Numbered from the stretch's first letter, positions 21,441-32,010 are shown. The stretch: 64,000 bases of DNA from Codonopsis lanceolata (GCA_013146195.2 CM028384.1:74868728-74932727); one strand, 5' to 3'. Made by a program: numbers and translations. Notes: generated by a model not told the origin, from the letters alone.

Positions 21441-23527
21441 AACATGGCAGTCCCAGTTAATGGTTCTGCAGTTCATGATCTGCATAATTTCAACTTTCAA
21501 GAGTAGGTTAGATGCTGCAATAACAGATATCCATCAATTCTTAGTTTTAACACATCTAGGTAAGATCTTACACTTTAAAGCTGATATTAGAAAGGTATGA
21601 TCATCAAAAAAGCTGGGGGAGCCAAAAAACTACTCAAAACATCTAGTGCCACTATTCTTGGATAGCTACAGTCAAAGTTAGATGTTGATTATCGTTATTC
21701 TCATCTCCTAGACAGAATTGTGTTCCAAAAATCTAGTAGACCTTTCTGTCACAACTTTGGGAGAGTTTAGATTGTACATGATCAGATCAAGCCAAAAATG
21801 GAAAAGTAAATGGAATTTCTTCCAAGCTAGACGTGGCATGGTACAGGGTCATCACCTTTCAACCCGAGAAGCTGCACATGCATCATACTCGTATCGTAAT
21901 GTATAGTCCGAGTTGGTACAAACTCAGATAGCCCGATTTGAGTGCAATGTCCTTCATAGGAAGTACTCTTGCACCTGTAAGCTGGTTCTGGGACCACCGA
22001 GGATATTGGCCTGATGGCTGATGGCTGAGATCAAAGAGTTTGTCAGCATGTTTCCCACCTGGGACATGCAGCCTTCCTTTTGCGTGTGGAGAGAGAGAGA
22101 TTTCCAAGCTCCGATCCCCATGTCATCATTTTCACTCCATGCCCACTTAACAACTATAAGAAGAAGAAGTATAACTTAGAGAAGTCCTCCTATGGGCTCC
22201 AAAAAGCTGCCCATGAAATAAAATCGTCTCTTCAACTTAGCAGGAAAACATCAAATACTCCCCCCGCACTCACTCTCCTTTCAATCAGCCATATTCATCC
22301 GTCTACTACCTTCTTGGCTCCATGCTCCACCAGCTCTGTGAGCTCAGGTCTCTTTGACCATCATGAAAAACACATTTACAATCTTCTGTTACCAAATTGT
22401 TGCAAGCACTACATAGTATTTATTGTGTCATTCTCCAGCATGCAACAGATTGCTCATATACCTCAGGCTTATATATTTTAGATATTATATATAAATGTGA
22501 TCTAAAAAATAATTGAATCTTTTTGGGCAATACAAAACACGAGCGATGAAACACTCCAGATTGCAGCCATGGCGAATGTCAGCCAGCATAGGTCATTTAC
22601 TAAAAACCTTTCCAGTATAAAAAAGGACACGATTCATTGGAACATGAGTGGCAAGATTTCTGTCTTATTATTGAAAAACTATTTAACGGTAAGAATTTCT
22701 AAGCTTTATTGTTTAATAGCAATTGAACAACAAGCTTTTCTAGCTTTTTCTTGTGCCTAGCAAACTGTGACTCCCAACTGACTACTGTAAACAATGCATT
22801 CCAATATCCACAGCTTGTAAAGTTACAAATTGTTCAAGATGACTATCTAAGTTATTGGATAAAAAATCAGGGAGTCAGTTTTAATCTTTTGTCTATTCTG
22901 CAAAATTTTAGAGTTTTTCATCTTTGTGGGCCAGGAAGATAGCAACAAACACCTTCATGCACCTTGAAAACAGTAATGTTCTTGGTTGAGGGGTGGGGGC
23001 ATAAAATATGAGCTCAGGTAAACTTGATCAAACAAACATTAAACATATGAAGAGAGCTTGACAGCTTAAACTCACTTGCATATATATAGAGCAAGATGAT
23101 AACTTCGATCAAGAAGAACATTAAATATATATAGGACCGGGAGTAGGACAAGATTGACATAGAAGATTTGAATCCTTGTCCTACTTTAGTAAAGTTCAAT
23201 TAATCAAAATCACACAAAAAAACAAAAAATAAATTCAAAATCACGCATCATTAATTAACATCAGCTAACTAGAATTAACGCCAACCTGTTTCTACTTTGA
23301 GCAAAGCATTAAAACAACTGAAGATTCAAATTATTCAATCATTTCACAAAATCTTAGAAAAGATACATAAACCTAATCCAAATTCAACATTACATTCTCA
23401 CATTCAACTCACGATTATTCCAAAAACGAACAATTAATCAAAGCTGAAATGGAAACAAAATCTAAACTCAGAACCCTAAGATTTCGGAAAAAGGAAAAAA
23501 GCTAACGTGTATAAATACATATTCGAT
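21441..23527 (-). other. Probable 5'-leader intron of the GT17 gene
   Basis: Upstream of the ATG, a candidate acceptor ends TTATTCCAG (about 21436-21444) and another ends GAACTGCAG (about 21470). A candidate donor, GATGAGAG|GTAATCG, lies at about 23527. Splicing would join a short leader exon at ~23528-23580 to the coding exon. No coding frame of note lies between. Only the splice-site consensus supports this; transcript data would decide. Confidence 0.35.
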
Positions 23528-23574
23528 TACCTCTCATCACAGTCACAGGCACTGAAGAACAACAAAAAGTCAAC

Positions 23575-23720
23575 CCCAAGCATCCACGTAATTCCGTCGG
23601 TCAGTTAGAAATATATACATAGCCATTACATGTATGTATGTTTATATTTTCGATGTGCGCATAGGTTAATCAATCCGAACACAACACTGCTAAACCATAG
23701 AGAGAGAGAGAGAGCGGTAA
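23575..23720 (-). promoter_or_regulatory. Candidate core promoter of the GT17 gene
   Basis: On the minus strand, TATGTATATATTTC (about 23607-23620) could act as a TATA box about 30 bases before the putative leader exon. A CT-repeat (GA run at 23700-23713 on the plus strand), common in plant promoters, lies further upstream. Confidence 0.35.
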
Positions 23721-24329
23721 GACAGGGAAGACAGGTTCACGAGAGAAGCTAGGAGCTTCTGTGTCGGAGCAAGGTAATTTAGATCCTATGTGCTCAAGAG
23801 CATGAGAATAGGGAAGATTTGCCCAATGATGTAGCTCGGTGGGAACATTTTTGTCGGTATATTGAGAGAAGAAGACAGGCTGTTGCAACTTGCATGGTAG
23901 GACCATGTGGTGGTTTAAACGTTGGCACTTTCTGGTTTTCCGCTGGGTCCGTCTCGTGGTCTGATCTCAATACACGTGGCTTTCAAAAATTGGTTTTAGT
24001 TATACTCGAAGGCGGCGGTGATTATTGAGTCGAGTTTAAACTTGAACTTAAATGCTTTCTTTATAGGGTAACATAACTTTTTGGAATAAGTACAAGTCGG
24101 TACATTTTTTAAAATAATATTTCAAATGAATCCATCTATTTTTTGCACATTTCTTTTAGGTATAATTTTTGGACAAAAATACTTATCTACCCTTTGTGTA
24201 CGGATATCTTTTCTTTGGCTATCATATACTTCTCTTCTTCTGAAAAGTACATGCGAGCCTATGGTGCAATTCTTCTGTAGTCAAACTTATATTCTATTTA
24301 CCTCTGGTAGACTATCTCCTTTTCAAAAC

Positions 24330-24500
24330 AATGAGCGTGCTCGCCGACGTCGCCCTGTCGCACAACTTCCGGTCATCCACGATTCCATCCGTCGGCAGCC
24401 TCACGCATCGATCTAGACTCCCCATCCTCAAGACTCCCCATCTAGATCTGGGATTTCTTCCAACTTCGAAGGGGTTCGAAGACAAGAATGAGGAAATTAT
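24330..24500 (+). other. GC-rich, exon-like stretch of unknown origin in the Pack-MULE
   Basis: Base composition rises sharply here against AT-rich flanks. Two plus frames are open; one begins MSVLADVALSHNFRSS, the other NERARRRRPVAQLPV. I cannot identify a parent gene. By analogy with the pieces downstream it may be a third captured fragment, such as a leader plus first exon. Confidence 0.35.
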
Positions 24501-24972
24501 GTCTGATATATGTGTATGTTTATATATATATATATAATGAGACTTTTAGTAGCTTCTTCTCCCAGTCAATAACTCTTTCTTTGTTTTGAAGGAGATCAAT
24601 TTCTTTCTTTCATCCCATGGATACTATTCAAGTTCTGTTTTTGAACAAGTTCAGAATCTAATTGATTTGTTTTACCGAGTGGAGACTTGGCAGGCCCTTC
24701 AAGTTCCTGTTTTCGAATCTGTCATTTTAGTTCCTTTTCCTTTCTTCTTTGTAAAGATTAATGATGGCTTGACTGAAAAAATGGTGTGTTTATTTGTTTT
24801 CCCACTATTGTGCCTTACCTCCAACTCGATAAAGATTTATAAGGTGGTGCTGAAGCATAATATTTAATGGAAAATGCCAGTGTTATGTACCACATGTGTA
24901 TGGCTATTGGTCCATGTCCCAGGTTGATATTTAGTTCTTAAGAATTTAAAAATTGTGTATCCAATTGTACAG

Positions 24973-25076
24973 GAATACATGTGAGTTCATGATGTCGAGG
25001 TACAGAGAAGTTGCAGAAATTGTTCTAAGATACCTAGAACACCGGAATCCCCTTGTTCGCCTTAGCATAAATTCTA
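24973..25076 (+). pseudogene. TOR: TOR kinase HEAT-repeat exon fragment
   Basis: After a good intron acceptor (CCAATTGTACAG|G, ending 24972), the plus strand reads NTCEFMMSRYREVAEIVLRY, then LEHRNPLVRLSINS. This is very close to the HEAT-repeat region of plant target-of-rapamycin kinase as I recall it (MMSRYREVAEIVLRYLEHRD in the intact protein). The retained acceptor suggests genomic DNA was captured and not a processed copy. At 25076-25083 the similarity stops and a zinc-finger frame begins, a fusion no TOR gene has. It is a fragment of ~35 codons without kinase parts. Confidence 0.75.
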
Positions 25077-25083
25077 CCCGTTT

Positions 25084-25236
25084 GCTCATCCCGGTGAAAA
25101 GGCACGTCGGAGGGATCCTCGTTTTTTCAATTATTCGGGTACAGCCTGCCCTGATTTTAGGAAGGGAAATTATAAGAAAGGTGATGGGTGTGAGTTTGAG
25201 CATGGCGTATTTGAGTGCTGGCTACATCCGGCTTTG
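25084..25236 (+). pseudogene. Tandem CCCH zinc-finger (TZF) protein fragment
   Basis: In a different frame from the TOR piece, 50 open codons read AHPGEKARRRDPRFFNYSGT, then ACPDFRKGNYKKGDGCEFEH, then GVFECWLHPA. This is the arginine-rich region and first finger of plant RR-TZF proteins, RNA-binding regulators of mRNA turnover. In the family the finger is C-X7/8-C-X5-C-X3-H; here the second cysteine is Tyr (codon 25171-25173), so zinc binding would fail. The second finger and everything after LHPA are missing. The frame being open but damaged fits a captured, decaying fragment. Confidence 0.8.
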
Positions 25237-25258
25237 ACTTCGATTTGTGAACTAATGG

Positions 25259-25460
25259 GTTTCTGATGCCTGGCATCAGGATTGATTTCTGATGCCTGGC
25301 ATCAGGTTGATTTCTGATGCCTGGCATCAGATTGATTTCTGGCATGAGGTTGATTTCTGATGTTTGGCAGCAAGTTGATTTCTGGCATCAGGTTGATTTC
25401 TGATGTCTGGCATCAGGTTGATTTTTTGGCATCAGGTTGATTTCTGATGCCAAGGATTGA
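25259..25460 (+). repeat. Palindromic-core minisatellite (~25-bp unit)
   Basis: Seven to eight copies of TTGATTTCTGATGCCTGGCATCAGG-like units, some missing the first half of the palindrome. The core CTGATGCC-TGGCATCAG is its own inverse, so each full unit can form a hairpin. It lies between the zinc-finger piece and the right inverted end of the Pack-MULE. Confidence 0.85.
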
Positions 25461-25828
25461 CATCAGAGTTTTCATTAATGGCATTTTTGTCATTTGGTAA
25501 GCAATTTGTAGTTTTATGAAATGTGTAAAAAATTAATGGTTCTAAATGAAAATATATTTTCAAAATTGTACCCACTTGAAATTTCCCCTAACTTTTTAAC
25601 TTATAGTGGAGCCCATAAAATACCAAATAAGATGACACATTGGAAACCACATCATTTGGTGCACAAATTTGAGTGCTCATTGAGTGGCTCTAGCATTATT
25701 CTTCTTTATAAGCATAAATAATTAAATATGATACTTTTAGCAAGTAGAAAAGAAAATGAAAATACATATGACAATGGATTTATTGAATTTTTTTTTTTAT
25801 AGTTAGTGTTGAAAGACAATGTGATAAA

Positions 25829-25982
25829 CATCAAGAGTAAGTCTTTTGTAAGACTACCTTACGGATTTTTATCCGTAAAATGAAGTTTTACTCTTTCACA
25901 ATTCAACTCATTCACACATGATGGATCGGGTAAAGATGATCCGCCTTTAAAAAAATCTGTAAGATCGTCTTACATAAGTTCT
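25829..25982 (+). mobile_element. MITE, GTCTTAC family
   Basis: Left end AAGTCTTTTGTAAGACTACC; right end, reversed, AACTTATGTAAGACGATC. The inner block ACACATGATGGATCGGGTAA matches the other copies. About 150 bases. Confidence 0.6.
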
Positions 25983-26210
25983 AACCAAAAATCAATTACA
26001 TTCAAGTGCAACCAAAAATTAATAAAAGTTAATTGTAGCTACATGAAAGTATATCCGATTACTTTATCAAAAAACAAATATCCTCAAAAAGATTAAGTGT
26101 AATCTTATATAGAAACATGAAAAGAAAAAAAATAATTGTCTTTTTAATCGAAGAAAAGTGATGTAAAAGTAAATTCAAAAGTATATTGTCTGACCATTTA
26201 AGACTATAGT

Positions 26211-26380
26211 TATACCCTTAGTACAATTTATTTGGGAGAGATATACTAAGTTTAAGTAGTTATTAATGATTGTAGTGGATTAGTAAGCCAAATTTTAGTA
26301 GTTAGTGATGATTGCATTAGTAATTATCTAAGTTGAAGTAGTATCTCCCAAATAAATTGTATAACTATTTAAGGGTATTT
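26211..26380. mobile_element. Foldback MITE
   Basis: Perfect 18-base inverted arms TACAATTTATTTGGGAGA (26222-26239) and their complement (26344-26361). The similarity extends inward (ACTAAGTTTAAGTAG against CTACTTCAACTTAG) and outward (ATACCCTTA/TAAGGGTAT). No coding. Confidence 0.65.
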
Positions 26381-26419
26381 TTTTGGTCCTAATATAAGGT
26401 AAATCAAAATAGTTATTAA

Positions 26420-27180
26420 TGAGTATAATGATTAAATAATTACTGTAATTGGACCATTCACAAACAGTTACGAGCCAACTTAAGTGAAGCTTGACCAAGG
26501 ACCCAGTCCCAGGGTATTTGAAGCTCGACTGATCTCGAGGTGAATAGAGGCTTACGAGATCGAGCTAATCAAATTACCAAATCTTTGACTTGAATACATC
26601 ACTAATACTTGGAAATAGTTGCACAAGTCTTTTATTCGCGAAACTGCAAATTTATGAATATACAGATCAAGGTTTTACATCTTAATTGTTCACAATGGGC
26701 TATGATCATAAAATAACAATCTCACCAACATTAAACTAGTAACTAGTTTATTTTCCCGGTTGCTAAACCAACAAATTATCACATGTTAAATTGACACAGG
26801 TGAAAATAATAAAGATTCTCAAACTAGATAGCATATAGCTATCTACAAAAAAAAAAAAAAAAAGGATAAAATTTTGATCGGTCATTTTTCCAAAGTCTTA
26901 ACCCCAAAAGTTTATCGTTATTTTTTTCAACCATAAAAGACCACTTTTCGAAATATTGTTCCGAAAATGTCATCGTTTCCCAAATAAACGGTTTCTTTGG
27001 TTCATTATGTACGAAAATATAATGAATATGTGTTGGGTTGAATGATTTTTCTGTATGACGAATGCGGAGGAAGTGGGGAAAGAAGAAGACTTACGATGGA
27101 AGAAGGTGGAGAACATGGTCTGGTTCATTACCATTTTGTATCGCGGTTCAAAAATTAATTCATTGCGGTACATAAAAGTT
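26420..27180. other. Intergenic, no gene recognised
   Basis: Mixed-composition sequence with no domain in any frame. The minus frame at 26970-27173 is unremarkable. Confidence 0.5.
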
Positions 27181-27199
27181 GATACGGCGGTGTAACTTG

Positions 27200-27510
27200 G
27201 ATTATGTATATGTATCGTGGTTTAAAAATTAATGCAATAAAATTGATGAACCATGATGCAAAATTAATGTAATAAATTTGATGAACCGTTGTGCAATTAG
27301 ACTAGGTAGTTAAACTATTGAACCACAGTGCAAAACTTAATGCAATAAAATTGATGAACCTCAGTGCAATTAGACTAGGCAATTAAACTATTGAACCGTA
27401 GTGCAAAATTAATGCAATAAAATTGATGAATCACCATGCAATTAAACTATTGAACAGTGTAAAAATTAATGTAATAAAATTGATGAACCGCGATACAAAA
27501 ATAATGACAT
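27200..27510 (+). repeat. Minisatellite (ATTAATGCAATAAAATTGATGAACC units)
   Basis: About five imperfect copies of a unit combining AAATTAATGCAATAAAATTG, ATGAACC, a G/C-rich 3-4 base variable site, GTGCAATTAGACTAGG and AATTAAACTATTGAACC. Full units are ~73 bases, with some shortened. Confidence 0.8.
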
Positions 27511-28275
27511 CCATAACACGTCTACGTTCATTAAGGTATCGTAGTCATTTTGTCACAAAAAATGACTTTTTCCGATTGAAAAACGAAAGAATGTACTTTA
27601 GCAATTTGAAAGTTAAAAAAAGTGGATCGCCCCACAAATTTTTCAAAAAAAAAAAACATCTACAAGGAGATTTCAAAACATAGTCGCAATGACACACAAT
27701 AGAGTCCAATATGAAGAAATTCAAAGCACCCTAGAAACCAAGCAAGCTTAGAAGCATTAACGATTGGGTGATAATCGGATCGATACCATGCGATGGAATT
27801 ATAACCGTAAAAGTTTATCATTATTTTTTAAAAACCGTTATAGTACACTTTTTTGGGAGAAACAACGAAAATACCCTTAATGAAGGAAAGACGCACACAC
27901 AAAACCAATGTCCCAATTTGGACATCGATAATTTTTTTTTGGCGTCATTCATCAATTTCGGGCATCAATTCTCAAAAAGGCCTATGGGAGTTGCCTCCTG
28001 CCCCTTCATGACTCAACTCTTTACAAGAATGACCTGTCAGAGTTGGAAGGCTTGAAGACAGAGACGACACTTTTAGTACTTCGTCTTGGACAGGCTCGAT
28101 TGAGATGGTTCTTCGTTCACTTTTTACCCTTTCAAAGTTCTTAGATCCCATTTCTTCCTTTTAAGCTATTGAATCTCTTAACTAAAAGATTACTTTGAAT
28201 TTGTAGAAATGAAACTGAGATTGCGTTGATTCTAAGACATTGCCTTTCATTCAATCTTAATGGGCATCTTTAGCT

Positions 28276-28545
28276 TCGATGCGGCATCGTTGGTTTTGAT
28301 GCGACATCGTTGGTTTCGATGCAACATCGTTGGTTTCAGTGCAGTATCGTTGGTTTCGATGCGACATCGTTGGTTTCGATACAACATTGTTGGTTTTTAT
28401 TCGGGCATCGATGGTTTCGATGCGACATCATTGGTTTCGATTCAGACATCGTTGGTTTCGATTCGGGCATCGATGGTTTCAATGAAGGCAACGTAGGTTT
28501 CGATTAGGGCATCGTTTGTTTCGATGCGAAATCATAGGTTTCGGT
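28276..28545 (+). repeat. 20-21-bp minisatellite, 13 units
   Basis: Thirteen consecutive units follow the pattern CGATGCGACATCGTTGGTTT, some with 21 bases (CGATTCGGGCATCGATGGTTT). The unit length is not a multiple of three, so two plus frames stay open, giving WFRC/GFDA-type repeats, but I see no start context or domain and do not call a protein. Each unit has a GATGC...CATCG inverted core. Confidence 0.9.
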
Positions 28546-28549
28546 TCAA

Positions 28550-29039
28550 GGCTCCTATTAATTTTAACAACAATGGATTGTAGCATTACTTAAGGCACAC
28601 ATCACAATCGACCAAAAGGTCAAATTTTATACAATTAATTAGTGCAAGAGGTTAGCGAACAATAAATGCATAAAATATATTCTCCAGACAGCCACTTTCG
28701 ATCAAATGTTTCTTTCACCTTCACCTGATCCAATGCTTTGATCTGTTAAGAGAAAGAAGACTTTGATCTGTCAAGGAGGTCAAGGTGCTAGGGGATCCCG
28801 CTCAATTATGATATTAGGCTTTTCCAGGATGACGAAGTAGGAGACCGTTGGTCTCAAGAAGAAGAAGACGCAATTGGCATTTTAGGGAGAAATTATCGAA
28901 AATGAACTTATACGATTAGAAAAAAAAACACTTAAGCGATTATAATATCTAGAAAATTAAGGGATCGACCCGCGATTAATCCTTAACGATTTGTCATAGA
29001 CTCATCCCCATGAGGGCAAGTCTCTCCTTGGGCTGGTGA
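28550..29039. other. Intergenic, no gene recognised
   Basis: It contains GGGATCGACCCGCGATTAAT near 28962, loosely similar to a stretch near 35305. Nothing else is supported. Confidence 0.4.
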
Positions 29040-29057
29040 GTGTCTCAATTGGGATAG

Positions 29058-29301
29058 TCCTCCGGGACATAGCCGAGTGGTAAAAGGATGGGGACATAAG
29101 ATTCTGGAGGCATGCAGCGTGAGTTCGATACTTGGTAGAAGCACTTTGCTTTCTTCTGAGGTTGGACCTTGTATGTGTTATTAGTTGCAATGTTCTCAAA
29201 CCCTGTATCATTTTGGGCATATCTCGCGATTTTCCTAATAATAGCAATGAGGGATCGAACTACTACCCCAGATTCAACCTGGTTTTAAAAAAAAAAAAAA
29301 A
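29058..29301 (+). mobile_element. tRNA-derived SINE (~244 bp)
   Basis: Box A TAGCCGAGTGG (about 29070) and box B-like GAGTTCGATAC (about 29121) are followed by an unrelated body and a 15-base A-tail (29287-29301). An 18-base target duplication, GTGTCTCAATTGGGATAG (29040-29057) and GTGTCTCAATTTGGATAG (29302-29319), differs at one base. The A-tail and long duplication mark target-primed insertion. Confidence 0.88.
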
Positions 29302-29319
29302 GTGTCTCAATTTGGATAG

Positions 29320-30317
29320 ACTTTAGTCGAGTTAAGGCTGTGTCAACTGCTAAGTACCAAAGAAACTGTTGGATGTTTCAAAAACGAAATCTAGTGGGTT
29401 GGGCTGGCAGGACGAATGTTATTGAAATTTAATGAAGTCTTCTTTTCACCTTTTCCGGTGCTTGAGTTGATGTAGAGGCTGGTTGGTAGATCACCAAATT
29501 TGCATGTTCAAATTGTCAAAAGAGCAATGTTAGGCTGATAGAAGTTATTCACTGATAAATTCTATATTAAAACTTTAATGCTCATAAATAAATTTTGTAA
29601 ATGTCAAGATAGACATCGACCGATCATTGTTATAATGTTATCTTATTTTAAGCATAATCAAGAAAGAGATCATGTAAAATGACCTTAAATAATTGAGAGA
29701 AACGTTGAGTTGAGGAGACTATTTCACACAAAAGTGGATAAAAATTACTTCTTATGTTTCAGATAAATAGTTTACTATTTAATTTTGGATGTTTCACGTC
29801 AAGAATCAAGAATCATCTTTCTAATAAGAGCATCTGAACATGGTTAACAATACACTCAAATCAAACAAAAACTATTAAAAATTAATAAAATAATTCATTT
29901 AATCTAAAACCAAAAAACTCTTCCAACAATGGCACAAAATCCAACATTTTTACATATCTCACCATCTTTATCACCAACAACTTTACATACTCACGCCATC
30001 TTTATATTCATTAATTTAATATATTTTTCAATTTATATTAACAAATAAATATAATATTGCATAAATTATTAAATTTGAAATTATTATTTATTTATAATCA
30101 TAATAATATTTTTTATAATTCAAATTTATTTATTTATAATAATATTTAAAAAATAGTTAATTATATAAAATTTGGAGAGAGAATGAAGAGAGAGATCTTC
30201 CCTTGTTTGTGATGATTCTTCTATAATTTTTTTAGATCTTCTGTTATCTTTGCTCTAAGATTCTTTTTCCCCTCACTATCTCTTGTTTGTGGGTATCGGT
30301 GTGCAAAAGTCTTCTTT
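29320..30317. other. Intergenic with MITE fragments
   Basis: Near 29753-29810 a Stowaway-like fragment (TTTTGGATGTTTCACG) is seen, and near 29825 a TAA|GAGCATCTG end of the GAGCATCC family. No gene. Confidence 0.4.
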
Positions 30318-30660
30318 CGATTTTTAGGTCAAAATACTTTTTACCCCCCAAAGTTTCCACTAAATCTTAGTTTTCTATTCATACTAAGATTTGTCCTACT
30401 TTAGCATTCAAAGTTGTCATTTGTCTCATTTAACCACCTCCCGTATGTTGATGTTTGAATCAAAGACGTTAAATCGCACGTGGTCTTCCACGTGCGGGTT
30501 ATTTTCATCTTTTTCCAACACATCCTAGTTCACCTTCACCCACATCCCTTTTTCTTTCCTCTCTCTTCCCTATCGTCTCTCTCTCCTCAAACCCACTTAA
30601 CCCAGTCTAACGAGAATGTCACCTACCCCCAAGTAAACTCCAACTCCGTCCCTCTTTTCC

Positions 30661-30745
30661 TTCTCTCTTTAAGCTTCAATTTTCTCTCTCTACATTTAGA
30701 TTCATCCTAAAGGAAGAGAGAGAATGAAGCTTAAAGAGAGAAAAC
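30661..30745. repeat. Long hairpin inside the second Pack-MULE
   Basis: TTCTCTCTTTAAGCTTCA...TCTCTC (30661-30690) pairs with GAGAGAGAATGAAGCTTAAAG and AGAGAA (30714-30742), leaving a loop of about 23 bases. Confidence 0.7.
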
Positions 30746-31104
30746 ATGAGGTCTTTAATGACGATGGCGGTTTTTGAGGATTCAATGATAGATCTGGGTT
30801 GGAAACAAACTCATCAAAGTTCGCAATTTTGGTGCTTGTAATATGCTAATTTTGTGGTTCGGCAAGCTCGTCGGAGTTCGCCATTGACCACGGCCTACAT
30901 CCTTCAAATAAGTTCGCTACATACTTGCGTGAGAAACCTTCAGAGCTGATTTTGTGATTGTTGTAATTGGTTTTATCGCCTTGGAATCGAATGATTCCTT
31001 CTTGATTGCTTGATTTTGGGGGGAAGAAGGCTTAGTGGGGAATCTGAGTTGGAAAAATAGCAAATTACTTCCTAATATTCACCACAATACCTCACGTGAT
31101 TGAG

Positions 31105-31173
31105 GTCTCTGTATTTCTCGGTGGCCAGGTAGGTGGTGTTGAATTGGCCTTGACCGAGCTTCTTATTGATGGT
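31105..31173 (-). pseudogene. Calcium-dependent protein kinase fragment
   Basis: The minus strand reads KKLGQGQFNTTYLATEKYRD. This matches the nucleotide-binding loop at the start of CDPK kinase domains (KLGQGQFGTTYLCTEK in the family, from memory). The third loop glycine is Asn here. Upstream residues (IYLATIN) and downstream residues (LNHV) do not continue the kinase, so only ~20 codons are conserved. Given its place inside a MULE it is probably captured DNA. A short match like this could mislead; a protein search of 31080-31200 would decide. Confidence 0.55.
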
Positions 31174-31755
31174 GGCTAGGTAAATGTAATAGAAGAAGAT
31201 CAATTGGGGGAGGTGGACAAGCACTCTCTCTCTCTCTCTCTCTCTCTGCCTCCATCACTGTTTCTCTCTCTCTCTCCATAATTGGCATAGATGTGTATGT
31301 AATGGGTTCCCTTTAGTTAAGATTCTTTTTGTGATGTTAATTCCAACACTTTTTCTGGTGTCAAAAATTTAGGTGGGTTAATGCCTTAATGGTTTGTTTT
31401 TCCTTTATTTGTTTCTTTGTTTAGTTCCTTGTTTTTAAAAGTATATCTAAATAGCTTCAAGAAACAAAGAGAGATCATCTAAATTTTATGATTTGATTGT
31501 GTTAGAGATGGTGGTGGGTTTGAGAGGAGAGAGACAGCAGGGAAAAAGATGAAAATAACTCACACGTGAAGGCCACATGCGATTTACGTCTTGATTCAAA
31601 CGACAACAAACATGAGGAGGTTAAATGAGACAAATGACAATCTTGAATGCTAAAGTGTGGCAAACCTTAGTATAGTTGACAAAATGAGATTTTGTGGAAA
31701 CTATGAGGGGTAAAATGTATTTTGGCCTGATTTCTAGTAACTTGATTTTCTTATA

Positions 31756-32010
31756 CTCCCTCCGTTTTCAAATTATTGTCATCTTTGACCTGACACACCG
31801 TTTAAAAAAAATAATTGGTTGTATTAATATAAATATTGGTAAAATATATGGTTCTCTTTAATACCCTTGAGCATGTTGCCATAATTAAAGTGTGTAGAAA
31901 AAATAATGGTAAAATAGTAAAAGTTATTTCCTAAAAGAGAGTTTGAAAATGATAATTATTTTAAAATAAACAAAAAAAAAAGTAGAATGATAATTTGAAG
32001 ATAGAAGAAG
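31756..32010 (+). mobile_element. Stowaway MITE, GACACA family
   Basis: Left end CTCCCTCCGTTTTCAAATTA after TA (31754-31755); right end, reversed, CTTCTTCTATCTTCAAATTA before TA (32011-32012). 255 bases. It abuts the second Pack-MULE. Relatives lie at 9188-9421 and 19735-19872. Confidence 0.75.

Larger units (their letters stand above)
24083..25588. mobile_element. Pack-MULE carrying TOR and CCCH zinc-finger gene pieces
   Basis: A perfect 9-base target duplication TAACTTTTT flanks the element (24074-24082; 25589-25597). The ends are inverted over about 105 bases: the left starts GGAATAAGTACAAGTCGGTA; the right, reversed, GGGGAAATTTCAAGTGGGTA, and both continue with TTTTTT(G/A)CACATTTC and a GACAAAAAT block. 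9-base duplications and long inverted ends are MULE features. No transposase is present. Inside are a GC-rich stretch of unknown origin (24330-24480), a possible exon (24590-24860), the TOR-like exon, the zinc-finger piece and a minisatellite. It sits just upstream of the GT17 promoter. Confidence 0.85.
30327..31727. mobile_element. Pack-MULE with ~190-bp inverted ends and a CDPK fragment
   Basis: The left begins GGTCAAAATACTTTTTACCC; the right, reversed, GGCCAAAATACATTTTACCC. The match continues through AGTTTCCAC, TTTAGCATTCAA, GTCATTTGTCTCATTTAACC and CACGTG(C/T)G(G/A)GTTATTTTCATC to about 30520 and 31535. The flanking 9-mers are CGATTTTTA (30318-30326) and TGATTTCTA (31728-31736), 7 of 9. 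No transposase. The inner ~1 kb holds a CDPK-like piece on the minus strand, a GA/CT-rich hairpin and leader-like pyrimidine runs. Confidence 0.82.

Noticed and set aside
22080..22481. 133-codon open frame upstream of the GT17 gene
   Set aside because: Low-complexity, antisense within the probable leader intron, and no domain recognised.
28260..28507. Open frames with repeated WFRC/GFDA residues, and a CRISPR-like look
   Set aside because: The 20-21-base units are directly adjacent with no spacers, so this is a minisatellite. The frames stay open only because stop codons are rare in the unit.
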